Shown piece by piece: positions 7,321-17,330 of a stretch of 19,065 nt of DNA; the first letter of the stretch is position 1, and each line of letters begins with the position of its first letter. The stretch is from Agrocybe praecox (taxonomy: Eukaryota; Basidiomycota; Agaricomycetes; Agaricales; Agrocybaceae). The position numbers and the translations under genes are program-made. The notes under the pieces were generated by a model, which saw nothing but the letters and a program-made list of their open reading frames with translations, was not told where the DNA came from and searched no databases. The stretch spans positions 1 to 19,065 of the forward strand of contig CAXHKQ010000017.1 in assembly GCA_964017145.1 (NCBI GenBank), written 5' to 3'.

Positions 7321-8639
7321 AGAGTAGATGCCCCTTCAATCGGCCATTTTTCGTTGAGGTGGTATTTTCTTAACGATTTACAAAAACAAAAAACATGTTA
7401 GATATTCAAACTCCCTCCCCACATGTTTTCAATACATAGTTTACATCGTAGAATGGATGTATTATCTACAGTTTAAAACTTGATAATTCGAAATTTACAC
7501 TTAATGATAAGAACTGTCTATGGTTGAAGACTACATCAGCAGTTTTCTATTTGGACGTTCTTGGCTTTAGTTATTCTACCTAGACGGTTAACAATGGAGA
7601 TGCACGTTGCACGTCATTGGTGCTTTTCTAGACAAACTCTTCCTTAACAAAAAACTTTGCACGGTCCAACCAACGAAAACAATCAAATCGATTGAGTTTG
7701 GTTGAAGAGGAGATCCGACTACATTATGACCTTGAGATCGGCAACCATATCTACAATGCCTGCCTTGTAGCCAATGGGCCGCAAATGTGGCAAAAAATCA
7801 CCCATTGTTTGTGTTTTCGGAGCCTGGCGTCATGATAAATGAGTCAAAGTGTCGAAAGCAAGATTAGGAAGCTGTATTGCAGATATTTACATAAGAAAAG
7901 CACAAGTCCAAATCTGTTTTATTATTGCAAAATTCCGCACCATCGCATGAAGCTAATTTGACGTTTCAAATTTAATTTCAAATTTGCACACACATGGCTG
8001 TCAATTTCAGCGGATGCAAATACTTGGATTTACATTTTCTGGATATGTTGTAGGTATGAATCAAAACCAAAAGATACGAAAGATTTTACCTTCTGCGAGT
8101 AGTCGTTCATTTTTTTTTGTCCATGTTTCCGCAAGCTTACAAACGGTCAGGCAAGCGGCGAATGCTAACCATCTAGATATATTATGTAAGGCCTAGGGCG
8201 TCCAAATAGAAAACTGTTGATGTTGACTTCAACCATAGACAGTCCTTTTCATTTGGTATATATTTCGAATAAATATGTTTTCAATTGTAGATAATACAGT
8301 CATTCTACGATGTAACACGTATTCTGACGCAGGGTGTATAAACTAACAGCACTCTTCTAGGAACGAAAAACCGAAGACATACATATTTTTACGTCGTTTC
8401 AAAATGAGTGCCCCTTCAATCGGACATTTTTTCGAGAGCCTGCTTATCACGATAAAATTATATTAACTAGATAATTTATCGTTCTTCAAGTTTGTAGAAC
8501 ATGAAGTTTAGGAAAATGAAACTTTTCCTAAATCAGCTATAACTAATAAAATGTAAAAGATGCATTTGAGCATAAGCGTAAATTGAACTATTCTTTTTAT
8601 GTTTTTTGGCGAGTGCCCGATTGAAGGAACATCTACTCT
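7321..8639. mobile_element. Non-autonomous element with long inverted arms
   Basis: The ends are inverted repeats: 7321-7343 and 8617-8639 match at 21 of 23 positions (AGAGTAGATG, two variable bases, CCTTCAATCGG). Inner parts of the arms also pair. 7441-7455 pairs with 8301-8315 perfectly. Strong blocks at about 7512-7529 and 7550-7567 pair with about 8227-8244 and 8199-8216. The element is AT-rich, lacks a transposase ORF and interrupts CpG-rich DNA. The structure fits a foldback- or MITE-type element of about 1.3 kb. No target duplication could be fixed, and the superfamily is unknown. Confidence 0.7.
8404..8639. mobile_element. Possible nested short copy of the same inverted-repeat family
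   Basis: A second copy of the terminal motif in left-end orientation (TGCCCCTTCAATCGGACA) begins at about 8409 and faces the right terminus at 8617-8639. Within this 236-bp part are two hairpins. One is a perfect 10-bp stem with a 6-base loop (8507-8516 with 8523-8532). The other is an ACGATAAA/TTTATCGT stem (about 8449-8482). It may be a short member inserted into, or the parent end duplicated within, the larger element. Confidence 0.45.
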
Positions 8640-10800
8640 TTGCTGAAGTGAACATGCGTTACATAAACCACACACGCACTCACTCACTCAAGCGAGCGAT
8701 CGTTCGCACGCACACACCGAACGTGCGAGTGTGTAACATTACCTGTTTTGCTATTCGATGCGCATGTTCCAAGCACACGCGTGATTTTCTCGATCGTATC
8801 GCGCATACAATATATTCACTGCCGCACATTATATACCGCACACACATAATCTGTGAGACACTTCGTCGGAGCTGCGCAGCTCGCGGAAGAGTTGGCAATT
8901 TCTTGTTAACTGTTTGTTCGCTGCCGAACCGGGTCTGGTGGTCTTCTGGCCACCTCCAACACTCTGCTGCGCTGACGAGGCCACGAGTCTGAGGCCGAGT
9001 TCATGCGAACTGGTGACCGGATTTACCCACGACGACCACGTCGGTCGGTGTGCCATTGACGTCTTTGCTATGCTGTGGTCACTTCTACAAGCAGTGATCT
9101 TGCGTGCTCACGCGTGGTGGTTCATACACACGTTTTCTGATTCAAATTAGCATATGTCGTGTTGCGTTCGGTCCAAATGTTTTGATTCAATGCCAGAGCA
9201 GCACACCATCATCATTATCGCGACCGCATGTTTGGATACACGCAAACACGCGATCGCACCTCCGCACAGCAGCATTGACGTAGGTAATGTTCGCACGTAG
9301 TATTTATATACCTATCTAGGTACATAATAATGCGCTGGCGGAGCTCCGCATCCAGATCTGCGCGGCGGCAAGTGTTTACTGCCGTTTGGACTACTCGTGT
9401 TGATGCTGATCAAATATTGTGCTGTCAACGGCTGAGAGAGACAGTGGGTAAATACCCCAAATGCGCGTCAAGGTGAATACGCGGGAATTGTCGCGAGAAT
9501 CGATCGATGGCGATGTTATAATCGGTTTTGTTTGCCGTCGTTGACGACGAACGCCGTCAAAGAACGTGTTCAATTTGCGTCAATTTCGGTGCGGCATGCA
9601 TACCGCGCGCACAGGTGCAAATTAAGTCATCACGACGACCATTCTCTCGCGGCTGCCGCGCTGATTGCTGCCCGACTGCATCCCGACTGCGCGCTAGTTC
9701 GCCAGAGTGGGTCGAGTCGATAGGTCGCGAACGAGCCGCGAAGCCGCAGCGCAAACGTGTGTTCAGCGAGTGTTCATCACGCCGTCGTTCCACTGCCGGC
9801 AGCCATCAGGCGGGCGTGCAGCAGCTGCTTTTGTGTTCGTTGGTTTCACTTCAACGTGCCCTACCTTTCTTTCCGTGTCTGCCGCCGCTCGAATCGCGTG
9901 GCATTTTCCACAACAAACAAGCGTCGCTTTGCGGGGCGTAATTCAATTTCCATTTCATTCGAAAATGGTCTCGTGTCTCGTTGCCAAGTGATGAAGTGCA
10001 TCGCTCGTCGAGTGCCATGGAGAACTTCATGAGCCGAAAACCTTGCGTGAATACCGCGCGAACGCACAAACACATTACATAAATTGCCACAGCGAGCATA
10101 AATGCAAACAAATAATAATAATAATGTGAAATTTGAGCAATGCTACAGCTGCTGGAATACGGAGAGCGAAAAAGTCGCTGCTGCCCCCCTCACTCCCACC
10201 TCCTCAGCTCGTCCGTCCGACGGTTGCCAGTTGCCACTCCACAGCCATCATCACGAACTCATAGTTAGTTGGAGCAGCGGCGCCGCCGTCGAGTGCTTTA
10301 TGTAGTAGCTATCAACAAGTGTTGTAGTATGTTCTATGGAAAACCATCGTCGTCGTCGTCGTGCGAATGCATTGACGTCGGTTGCACACGTCGACGGTGA
10401 CACACATATAATTCGCGACTGGCGACTGGCACGACGACGACAACGACGACAGAAGTTTTCACGCAGTCACTCATATTCTTCACTCTCGGGCAGATACGAT
10501 TCGAAACTGTACCGAAAACTTCAACGCCGAATGGTGTTACAATTTCTATATAGATGCACACCACTGCAGATTGATATGCCAGATAGCCCAGCAGCAGACA
10601 CGGTATTTGCATTATTCATTTTCAGTAATTGGTAGAATGTTTTTTCAGCACGCTCTCTGGTTGGGTGAATGTGTCCCAGCGGTCTCGTTATTTGCTGAAT
10701 TGGGTGTGTGCGAAATTGTCTGTTTCGTCGGATTGTTTGTTTGTGCGTTCTTTGTGCGAAACATATCAAAGTCGGCACCTCAAATATTCGCCAAACAGAT
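8640..10800. other. Intronic CpG-rich block
   Basis: Mixed CpG-rich DNA with (AAT)5 at 10111-10125, (CGT)n at 10347-10362 and ACGACG runs near 10430-10450. TACCTA-TC-TAGGTA (9308-9321) is a dyad-symmetric site. An ATG-initiated 99-codon frame at 10336-10635 is Arg-rich at its start and less repetitive later. It lacks a phase-1 donor to the next coding exon, so I do not call it a gene. The 9.6-10.0 kb part resembles insect 5' UTR sequence but has no firm promoter. Confidence 0.4.
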
Positions 10801-11640
10801 ACTTGGAGACTTTCTAGGTATCAAATGGAATAATACTGAACAATAAATTGAATACACTCTGAATATCCTAGCCCATTAATTTGAAACATACACAAAATAG
10901 TGCTTTTTACGTTTGGTATGGTAAAGTAAGACACACACAAATTGTAATGATGCAATTACGTTCATTCAACATTATTCAATAGCCTACGGAAAAATCGTTT
11001 AAGGAAAGTCTCACCCTTTAGTTTAGCGCGCCCAGAATAGATAGATTTTTGAATATATGGAGAAATTGTCAGTGAATTAAACATACAAGACCTTTTTTTA
11101 TTATTTTTTTATGAGAGGGATTTGTGCACAGTGCACAATGTTATTATCTTTCATTTCAGTATCCACACATTGCTCTAAGTCACTCCAGTGATAAGTTGTG
11201 GTCTATCAACCAATCACGGAATTCAAATCATTTGTATGGTTTTGAATGGTATTGGCTTAGAGGTCGGAACTTTTCAGTGGTGTGACATAGATCAATTTAT
11301 GTATACTCAATCGAATAATAATGGAATTATATACAAATCTTTTTCATTGAAAACAAAATGTGAACAATTGCTTTTATGGTTCATGATAACAATTTCTCCA
11401 TGTATGAACGGAGAGGTCTTTCTAAGGACGTCTCAACCATAGGCGGGTCTTTTCTTCAACAATATTTGTTCATGTCATAAACTTATGTTTATCGAACAGA
11501 ACTGCATCATTACAATCTGTGTTTGACTCTTAATTTGTCTACAAAGCGTTAAAGAAGCACAATTTCCTGTATTTTTCAAATTAATGAGCTAACATGTAAG
11601 AATATTCGTACCCACCCAATAGTGTGACTTCGTGAGTTCT
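10801..11640. other. AT-rich block, possible decayed repeat
   Basis: An abrupt switch to AT-rich DNA. ATGGAGAAATTGT (11057-11069) has an exact inverted copy at 11389-11401, so part of it (about 345 bp) may be an old inverted-repeat element, but the similarity does not extend convincingly. GTGCACAGTGCAC, a short palindrome, lies at about 11125-11137. No transposase-like or other recognisable protein is encoded. Confidence 0.35.
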
Positions 11641-12290
11641 CTATGATTCCGAACAGTTTGCTCTATGCTCCAACGTCGCAATGTGCCGTCAGCTAGAGCT
11701 CCACTAGACTCTAGGTGATTCGCTCGCGGCTCACCACCAAGTTGTTTTTGCTCGTTGTGGGCTGTGTGTTTGTTAGAGCGGCTTTGCACTAGTGCGCATG
11801 CGCGCAGAGCTCGCGGCGGCACGACTCTGGCTGGCAAACGCGGATGGTACATAATATAAAATTAAACAGCACATCGCTTCCATGCGCGCCATCCGCATAC
11901 ATACACTTGCACACAGCACACTCACACACACAACATTCGTCGAGTTTATTATGATTATTATATAGCAAACCACCGCCGCACAACATAATACTCACGCGCG
12001 CGCGAGTACCCCACATATGATGTTGTGTGTTGCTGCGCTGTGAGTTGTATGGAACACTTGATGTTCTTCACATATGTGCGCGGCGCGGCGCACCACCGTT
12101 GCTAGCTGGCCGCCGCGACCGTATGCGTTCAGCGCCAGTCTGATCCACACGTTCGCCGCGGACGCAAGTGCGTCGTCGTTGTCGTTGTGCAGGTTTTTCG
12201 CGTCTGTATGTGTGCTATAGTACGTGCTTTAAGTCGGTGCCGGTGAAGCCGTTGGCGCAGCACCAGTCCCATCGCCGTTCACAACTACAA

Positions 12291-12328
12291 CAAGTGTGTG
12301 TGTGTGTGCTGTGACACACACACACTTG
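12291..12328. repeat. Perfect 15-bp TG/CA inverted repeat (hairpin)
   Basis: CAAGTGTGTGTGTGT (12291-12305) is the exact complement of 12314-12328, with an 8-base loop. Unlike a simple microsatellite, the two arms run in opposite orientation and share matching non-repeat ends (CAAG and CTTG). This suggests fold-back duplication or a selected stem. Confidence 0.75.
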
Positions 12329-12746
12329 CGCGAGTTGGAGGCCCGCTAGAGCCCCACACACACACACACACAGACAATCGACACAAGCGAGCGCACAATC
12401 GACGAGACTTGTTTTACCTTCGCTTGCGCGCGCGCAACTCGCGATCACGCAACACACAGAGCCGCCACAACACACACACACACACACACGACAACAACGT
12501 GCGCCTCGTCGCCGTCGCGTCGTCGACATCGATGACTTCGAAAACGACGACGTCGACGACACAACGATTTTATTAGAATTGGATATTCTGTAGCACAGCA
12601 GAGCGCCGCTTCGGCGAGCTGCTCGCAGCTCAGCCAGCCAGTCAATTGGCAACATCGGCATCGGCAGCAGCAACAGCAGCACAGGCATTTTCGATTCAGA
12701 ACACTGGCCTGGCTGTGTGTGCTCAATCCCCGCGCGATGCAACTAC

Positions 12747-12786
12747 TATACTCTGTCTAAGCTGCAGCAGCGTTTCGGTTTCAGTG
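12747..12786 (+). promoter_or_regulatory. Weak candidate internal promoter
   Basis: TATAC at 12747 lies 36 bp upstream of A12783 in the initiator-like TCAGTG (12781-12786), slightly further than the usual 25-31 bp. A second TCAGTG occurs at about 12925. The DNA downstream is GTGTTTG/GAAAA-rich without a conserved ORF, like insect 5' leaders. It could start an alternative transcript of the host gene. The support is motif-level only. Confidence 0.15.
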
Positions 12787-13756
12787 TGCTAGTTGTCGTC
12801 GTCGTCGTCGTCGCATCGTCGTGTGTTTGAAATTGAGTGTTTGCGAAATAAAAATACAATTCGAAAACAGACAACTGTTTCATATAGGCTGCTCACTCAG
12901 ACTGGCCGCCACAAACCGCTTCGTCGTCAGTGTTGAGTGTTGGAGTTCGTTTACATTTGGAGCGCCCCAGAGTGCGTGCGTCAGTGTGTATGTGTGGTGT
13001 GTTGTGTGGTTGTGCGTGTGCGTGTGCGAGTTTAATGAACAGCTTCCTGTTTTGTGTTAGTGCGCGGCGTGTGAAAGCAACCACGCCGTTCGCCGTGCTG
13101 CCGTAATTTGTGCGTGCACGCATCGAGCAGCCAACAAGTTTCCTGTTTGGCAGCGGTGGCGGCGGCAGCTCCAATCTGCGTGCGAATCGCTGGAGCTGAA
13201 GATAATGCTAGTGTCCAAGTTAGATCGACTCGCGCTCGGTATTCAAGCGCTGCAATGCAAATATCAGAGTTGCGGCGGTTGAATTGGTTTGATTCGCCGA
13301 AAGTGCACACGATCGATTCGTTGTCGTCGTTCCTGCCTGCACTTCGGTGCCTCCACTTCATTGAGCACACCGTGGCAGCAGCAGCAATGTCGTCGGTAGT
13401 AGTCGTTGAAGTCGACGGTCGCTTCGAACATATGCCATCGATATTGAGTGTACATAATATATTTGCAAACACGCTTGCCATGCGCAAGCAACAGCAAGTG
13501 TTCCAGTGCTCGTGTAATTGTTCGGCTTTGCGAATGCAGCACACACACACAACTTTCTACTCGCAACAAACACACACCGACACACCGACACACAATGAGC
13601 CCATTTGGTGGCGCTTCGGAAACGTTTTGTGAATCAGATTGTGAATCGCGCGCGCTCACTCTACTTTGGACCGCGGAAAAATAAACACTCCACACTCCAC
13701 ACACACATTCGAACACACATTCGCAAAAATAATAATATATAATTGCACACATTTAA

Positions 13757-13782
13757 TGTGTGTGTGTGTGTGTGTGTGTGTG
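13757..13782. repeat. (TG)13 microsatellite
   Basis: The longest pure dinucleotide tract in the window, 26 bp. CA-rich sequence (about 13680-13725) lies just upstream in the opposite orientation, so RNA pairing between the two is possible. Confidence 0.95.
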
Positions 13783-15101
13783 GAGCGCATTCAGTGGCCG
13801 CGTATCGCGTACATTAATCTGCGCGCGCGGGCCGTACGCATGCATGCAATATCGGTACATTTATTACGAGTCGACGCGACGCGCGACGAGCATAACGTAA
13901 TATTACGCGCGCGCACCGACACACGTTTGGAGCGTATTCATCATCGCACTTTATGCTGCTCTGCTGAGAGTGAATAATGTTGGGGGATTGTGTGTGCGAC
14001 GTGATGTGTGTTGTGTGTGTGATTTTTTGCGATGTCTCTGCTGCTGCTGCGGTTGCCGTGTTGTGTACAACATTTATCATTGCGCTCTTCTTGCCCGAAT
14101 CCGTGTGCTACGTGCTACGTGCGAAACCGACGTCGTCGTCGCTGTTGTCCTCTGCTGCTTCTCCGTGTTGCTGGTACACATTTTAAATGCCATGTGTATG
14201 AAATGTGAACGTGCACAGCAACAGCAGCATCAGCAGCAGCGTGTACTTTGCAAAAATACTATGCATATCAATTTGCGAAGACGACGACGACGACGACCGA
14301 GCTGACTGCCATTCACTATCGTGATTTTGTAGCAAACAACCTGTGTGCCGTGTGTGTGTGTGCATACATTTGTGTGCGAATAGTTAAAACCGCTCGCTCA
14401 GGTACACAAACACACTGTACACACTCGAACACAAAATCGGATACACAAACACAGAGTTCTTCGGCGGCGTCAGAGAGCAACATCGCAACGGCGGTGTGTG
14501 AACACTGAACACCCTGCGTCACAACTGCTGTTTCATTGGCATCGTTGAATTGACGTATTATACCACATTTACACCAACCGTCATGTCTCATACATATCTC
14601 ATGAATTTACTAAAATATGTGATTATCTGCTATACCTTGTAAGTTTTTAAACATGTTTTGATGTGAGCTAGAGGCTAAACCAGTTGTCCTAGCGGTCTGT
14701 TCTTTCTTGAAATGTGTGTCTTATGGTGTCCTTCATATTGTGTGTACATATTTTGTTTCCAAATTCATCGCGCAAAAAGATATGGATAAAAAAGTTGATA
14801 CGTAACGAAGACATATTGTTTTTCTGGTTGGAAATCGAAACGGACTACCGTTCGCGCGTTCCAATTCCAGATTTATAATTTTAATTCGGTATATTCTTTC
14901 ACAACATGTAATATCATTACTAAGGGCTCCGCAATACACAAAAATATATGTCGGAAGCATTGTCAGAAGATGGATCGAAAGATTACCATTATAATTCAGC
15001 TGAACCCGAAGAATATGATATGGACCTATCAACCTGAATCATACGATTTTTTCTTTAAATTGATCTTCCGCTCGAGTTCATTGAATATTAAAAAATGAAA
15101 G

Positions 15102-15259
15102 GTCTGAGAGAAAACACTGGTTTTGAAATTCATGCACGATCGTGGCGTCGTTTTCAAATATTTCTCCAAGAGTGAAGTCGAAACGTGTTGTCTGAGAGAA
15201 AACACTGGTTTTGAAATTCATGCACGATCGTGGCGTCGTTTTCAAATATTTCTCCAAGA
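15102..15259. repeat. Exact 70-bp direct duplication
   Basis: 15102-15171 and 15190-15259 are identical over 70 bp, separated by 18 bp (period 88). The unit includes GAGAAAACACTGG and GCACGATCGTGG-type sequence. Perfect identity in otherwise decayed DNA implies a recent duplication, gene conversion or an assembly artefact. Confidence 0.95.
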
Positions 15260-15580
15260 TTAGAATATCCTAAGGGTTTTAAAGATCGCTATCGATAACA
15301 GTTATTTTGTAGGATTGAAAGATAGGTCTTTAGAACATTTAAAACAAAAAGTGGACACCGAGAAAACAAGGGCCATCTTTGAATGATATTTTTTTCGCGT
15401 TTATGCTGGGAAACTCATTTTCAAAGTTGCCATCGGCATTAACATCAAACTAGGCCAGTTGATGTAAGTTTCATTGATGCCAAAATGATTGTTGCTGAAA
15501 GCAAAAATGTCCACTATAAAACACAAAAACCAGAACTAACCCAAGGTCCATATTTAATCGAGAATCGGCAGCAGTTCCTA

Positions 15581-15600
15581 TACACGTCGATACACGTCGA
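15581..15600. repeat. Two copies of TACACGTCGA
   Basis: A perfect tandem duplication of a 10-bp unit, followed by TCGTG. It lies inside the decayed inverted-repeat element. Confidence 0.9.
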
Positions 15601-15831
15601 TCGTGCGGCGCTACATACGTTAATCGCAATTCTATGAGCCATAAAAGGGTGAAGAATGGGTCTCATGACAAAATGGGATTAAATTCATATAAATGATGAA
15701 GTGTACAATATAGTGCTAAAAATTCAAGTCAAAATGTTCACAAATGAGCGAGATATAAGGATTTTCCGCAGTAACACTTCATACCTCGACCACTGTAGCA
15801 GAGCATCACATATTTAGTACTTTCATGATAC

Positions 15832-17330
15832 GGTTGAAGGAAATAAAGTCCCTTTCAAATTCGATTTGAACTAAACATAACACTTGACCATTTTCGATGA
15901 ATCAATTAAAACATCTCGCGATTCGACCTCCTTACTTTTGCCAATCACAGACTGTAGACAATTTTTGCACTTATTTGGACCATTCACACTGGAAGGGCTG
16001 GCTCTGACTCCAACATACTCACATGCAGAAATTTATCAATCTTTGACCGTTTATCAGCAGTTGTGACGCACCATGTACAAGTGTATTTGATTGTGTGTAC
16101 GAAACCATTTTGCATGCACGCAACTCCGACGACGGATAAATATACACACACGCTTCGAGGGTGCGCGCGGCCTCTCAAGCGGCAGCAGCAGCAGCAGCAG
16201 CTTCACAGAGTGGTAATTATGTGTGCACATTTCTATACAAGAATGTTGCGCTGAATCGTCACTGCTGCTGCTGCTGCTGCTGCTGCTGTGCTGGCGTTGG
16301 TGGACCGTCGTTGGCGAATATGCGTGAGATCTAGACACACTCGGCACTCAGCCAGCCAGCACACAGCACACAGCAGACATTATACACTCATTGGAATCGG
16401 TTTCAAGGAGAACCACTCTGTGTTGGCGTCGTCGTCGTCGTCGTCTTGGCCGTCTTGGCCACAGACAATCGTCACACAATCGCGATCGCGAACGCGCGCG
16501 CGAATCCGTTCATCGATCGCGCGCAGCGTCGAGCGTCGCAGCGCAGCGATTATGTTATGGTTACTAATTAATTGCAGTGTGCGGAGCGGAGTCTTGTTGC
16601 ATTCTGCTGCTGCTGCTGCGTCGTAGTCGACATAGTGCACACTCACACACATTCCGCCAGCGGCAGCCACTCGGTAATTGCCCGTCGTCGCCGCCGTGCG
16701 TGTGAAACGTGACCAGTAATACTAAAACAGACTCTCCGCGCGCGTAAGCGTTCTGTGCAAAAATTCGGCACGTCCGTTCTCACACACACACTCGACGCTT
16801 CGCTTCGCAACCAAAACACATACCGCAGGCGGCAGGCTGGCGCGCTGGTCTCTCTGGCACAGCCCAGCCCAGCCAGTCGGTTCAATTTCCGCTGCTCGTC
16901 GCGCGCATCGCGCCATGAATGGATGGATGGAGCCCAAACACACACACTGAACATGCAGCAGCAAATGGAGGTTGAGCGCGCGCATATGCTTTTAAAACAA
17001 CGTCGTAGTCGCAGAGACGGTGCTTTCACGATGTGCACACAATTATAATGCGTGTGTGCCGTTGAGCCGCCACCGCCGCCGGGCGGACAAAGGCGTGCAC
17101 GCCGCGCTCGCGCGTCTTTGGGCTGGGTTATCTCTTGGGATCGGCAAAATGTGCGGTGTATTTTCACGTGTGCGTGTGTGTTTATATGACTGTGTGTGCG
17201 CGGATGTGCGAGCATTTGTGCGCCGTTATTGTTTGTGTTTTCGGGATTTTGTATAGTAGAATGTTTGCGGGATGCGCGGGATGTGTGTGTGCGTCGTTTG
17301 TGTGTGTGTGAGAGAGACTTTCGTTGAACA
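15832..17330. other. Intronic block, mainly CpG-rich
   Basis: AT-rich up to about 16070, then CpG-rich with many triplet repeats, including (GTC)6 at about 16427-16445 followed by two CGTCTTGGC units, and (CTG)5 at about 16604-16619. Alternating GCGC and CGATCG runs occur near 16480-16530. Open frames on both strands give Ser-, Ala-, Arg- or His-rich low-complexity products. No gene is supported. Confidence 0.4.
16183..16288. repeat. Opposed (CAG)6 and (CTG)9 triplet repeats
   Basis: (CAG)6 at 16183-16200 and (CTG)9 at 16262-16288 are complementary and face each other across 61 bp. They can pair as an 18-bp stem in RNA or single-stranded DNA, with the extra three CTG units as slippage room. 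Confidence 0.85.

Larger units (their letters stand above)
11641..14594. other. Intronic CpG-rich block with many microsatellites
   Basis: The longest CpG-rich block. It contains CA tracts at 12354-12371 and 12470-12489, (GTC)n at 12793-12813, CAGCAG near 13375 and (GAC)n at 14279-14297. An ATG-started 125-codon frame ends at 13632, and a long frame also lies on the opposite strand over the same DNA, which argues for stop-poor composition rather than a gene. A third octamer, ATGCAAAT, lies at 13255-13262. The 12.78-13.08 kb part looks like 5' UTR-type sequence. Confidence 0.4.
14595..15831. mobile_element. Decayed element bounded by inverted repeats
   Basis: 14595-14633 and 15793-15831 are inverted and similar over about 39 bp: TCATGAA..TACTAAA, ATATGTGAT, TCTGCTA. 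CAACCGT also occurs outside both arms, at different distances, as if the left end carries an extra 17 bp or so. The 1.24-kb interior is AT-rich, carries a 70-bp duplication and has only short broken frames. No transposase motif was recognised. It is most likely a non-autonomous or badly decayed DNA transposon. Confidence 0.55.

Noticed and set aside
11057..11401. Full inverted-repeat transposon in the 10.8-11.6 kb AT-rich block
   Set aside because: Only 13 bp match exactly, and the similarity does not extend inward or outward, so it may be chance in AT-rich DNA.
13108..13632. 174-codon open stretch in the long intron (125 codons from its first ATG at 13255)
   Set aside because: A frame of almost equal length is open on the opposite strand over the same DNA (13032-13550). 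The translation includes Ala and Gln runs from triplet repeats and THT-type strings from CA repeats, and no family is recognised.
16643..17215. 190-codon minus-strand open frame
   Set aside because: Low-complexity composition from simple repeats, no recognisable domain, and plus-strand frames overlap it.
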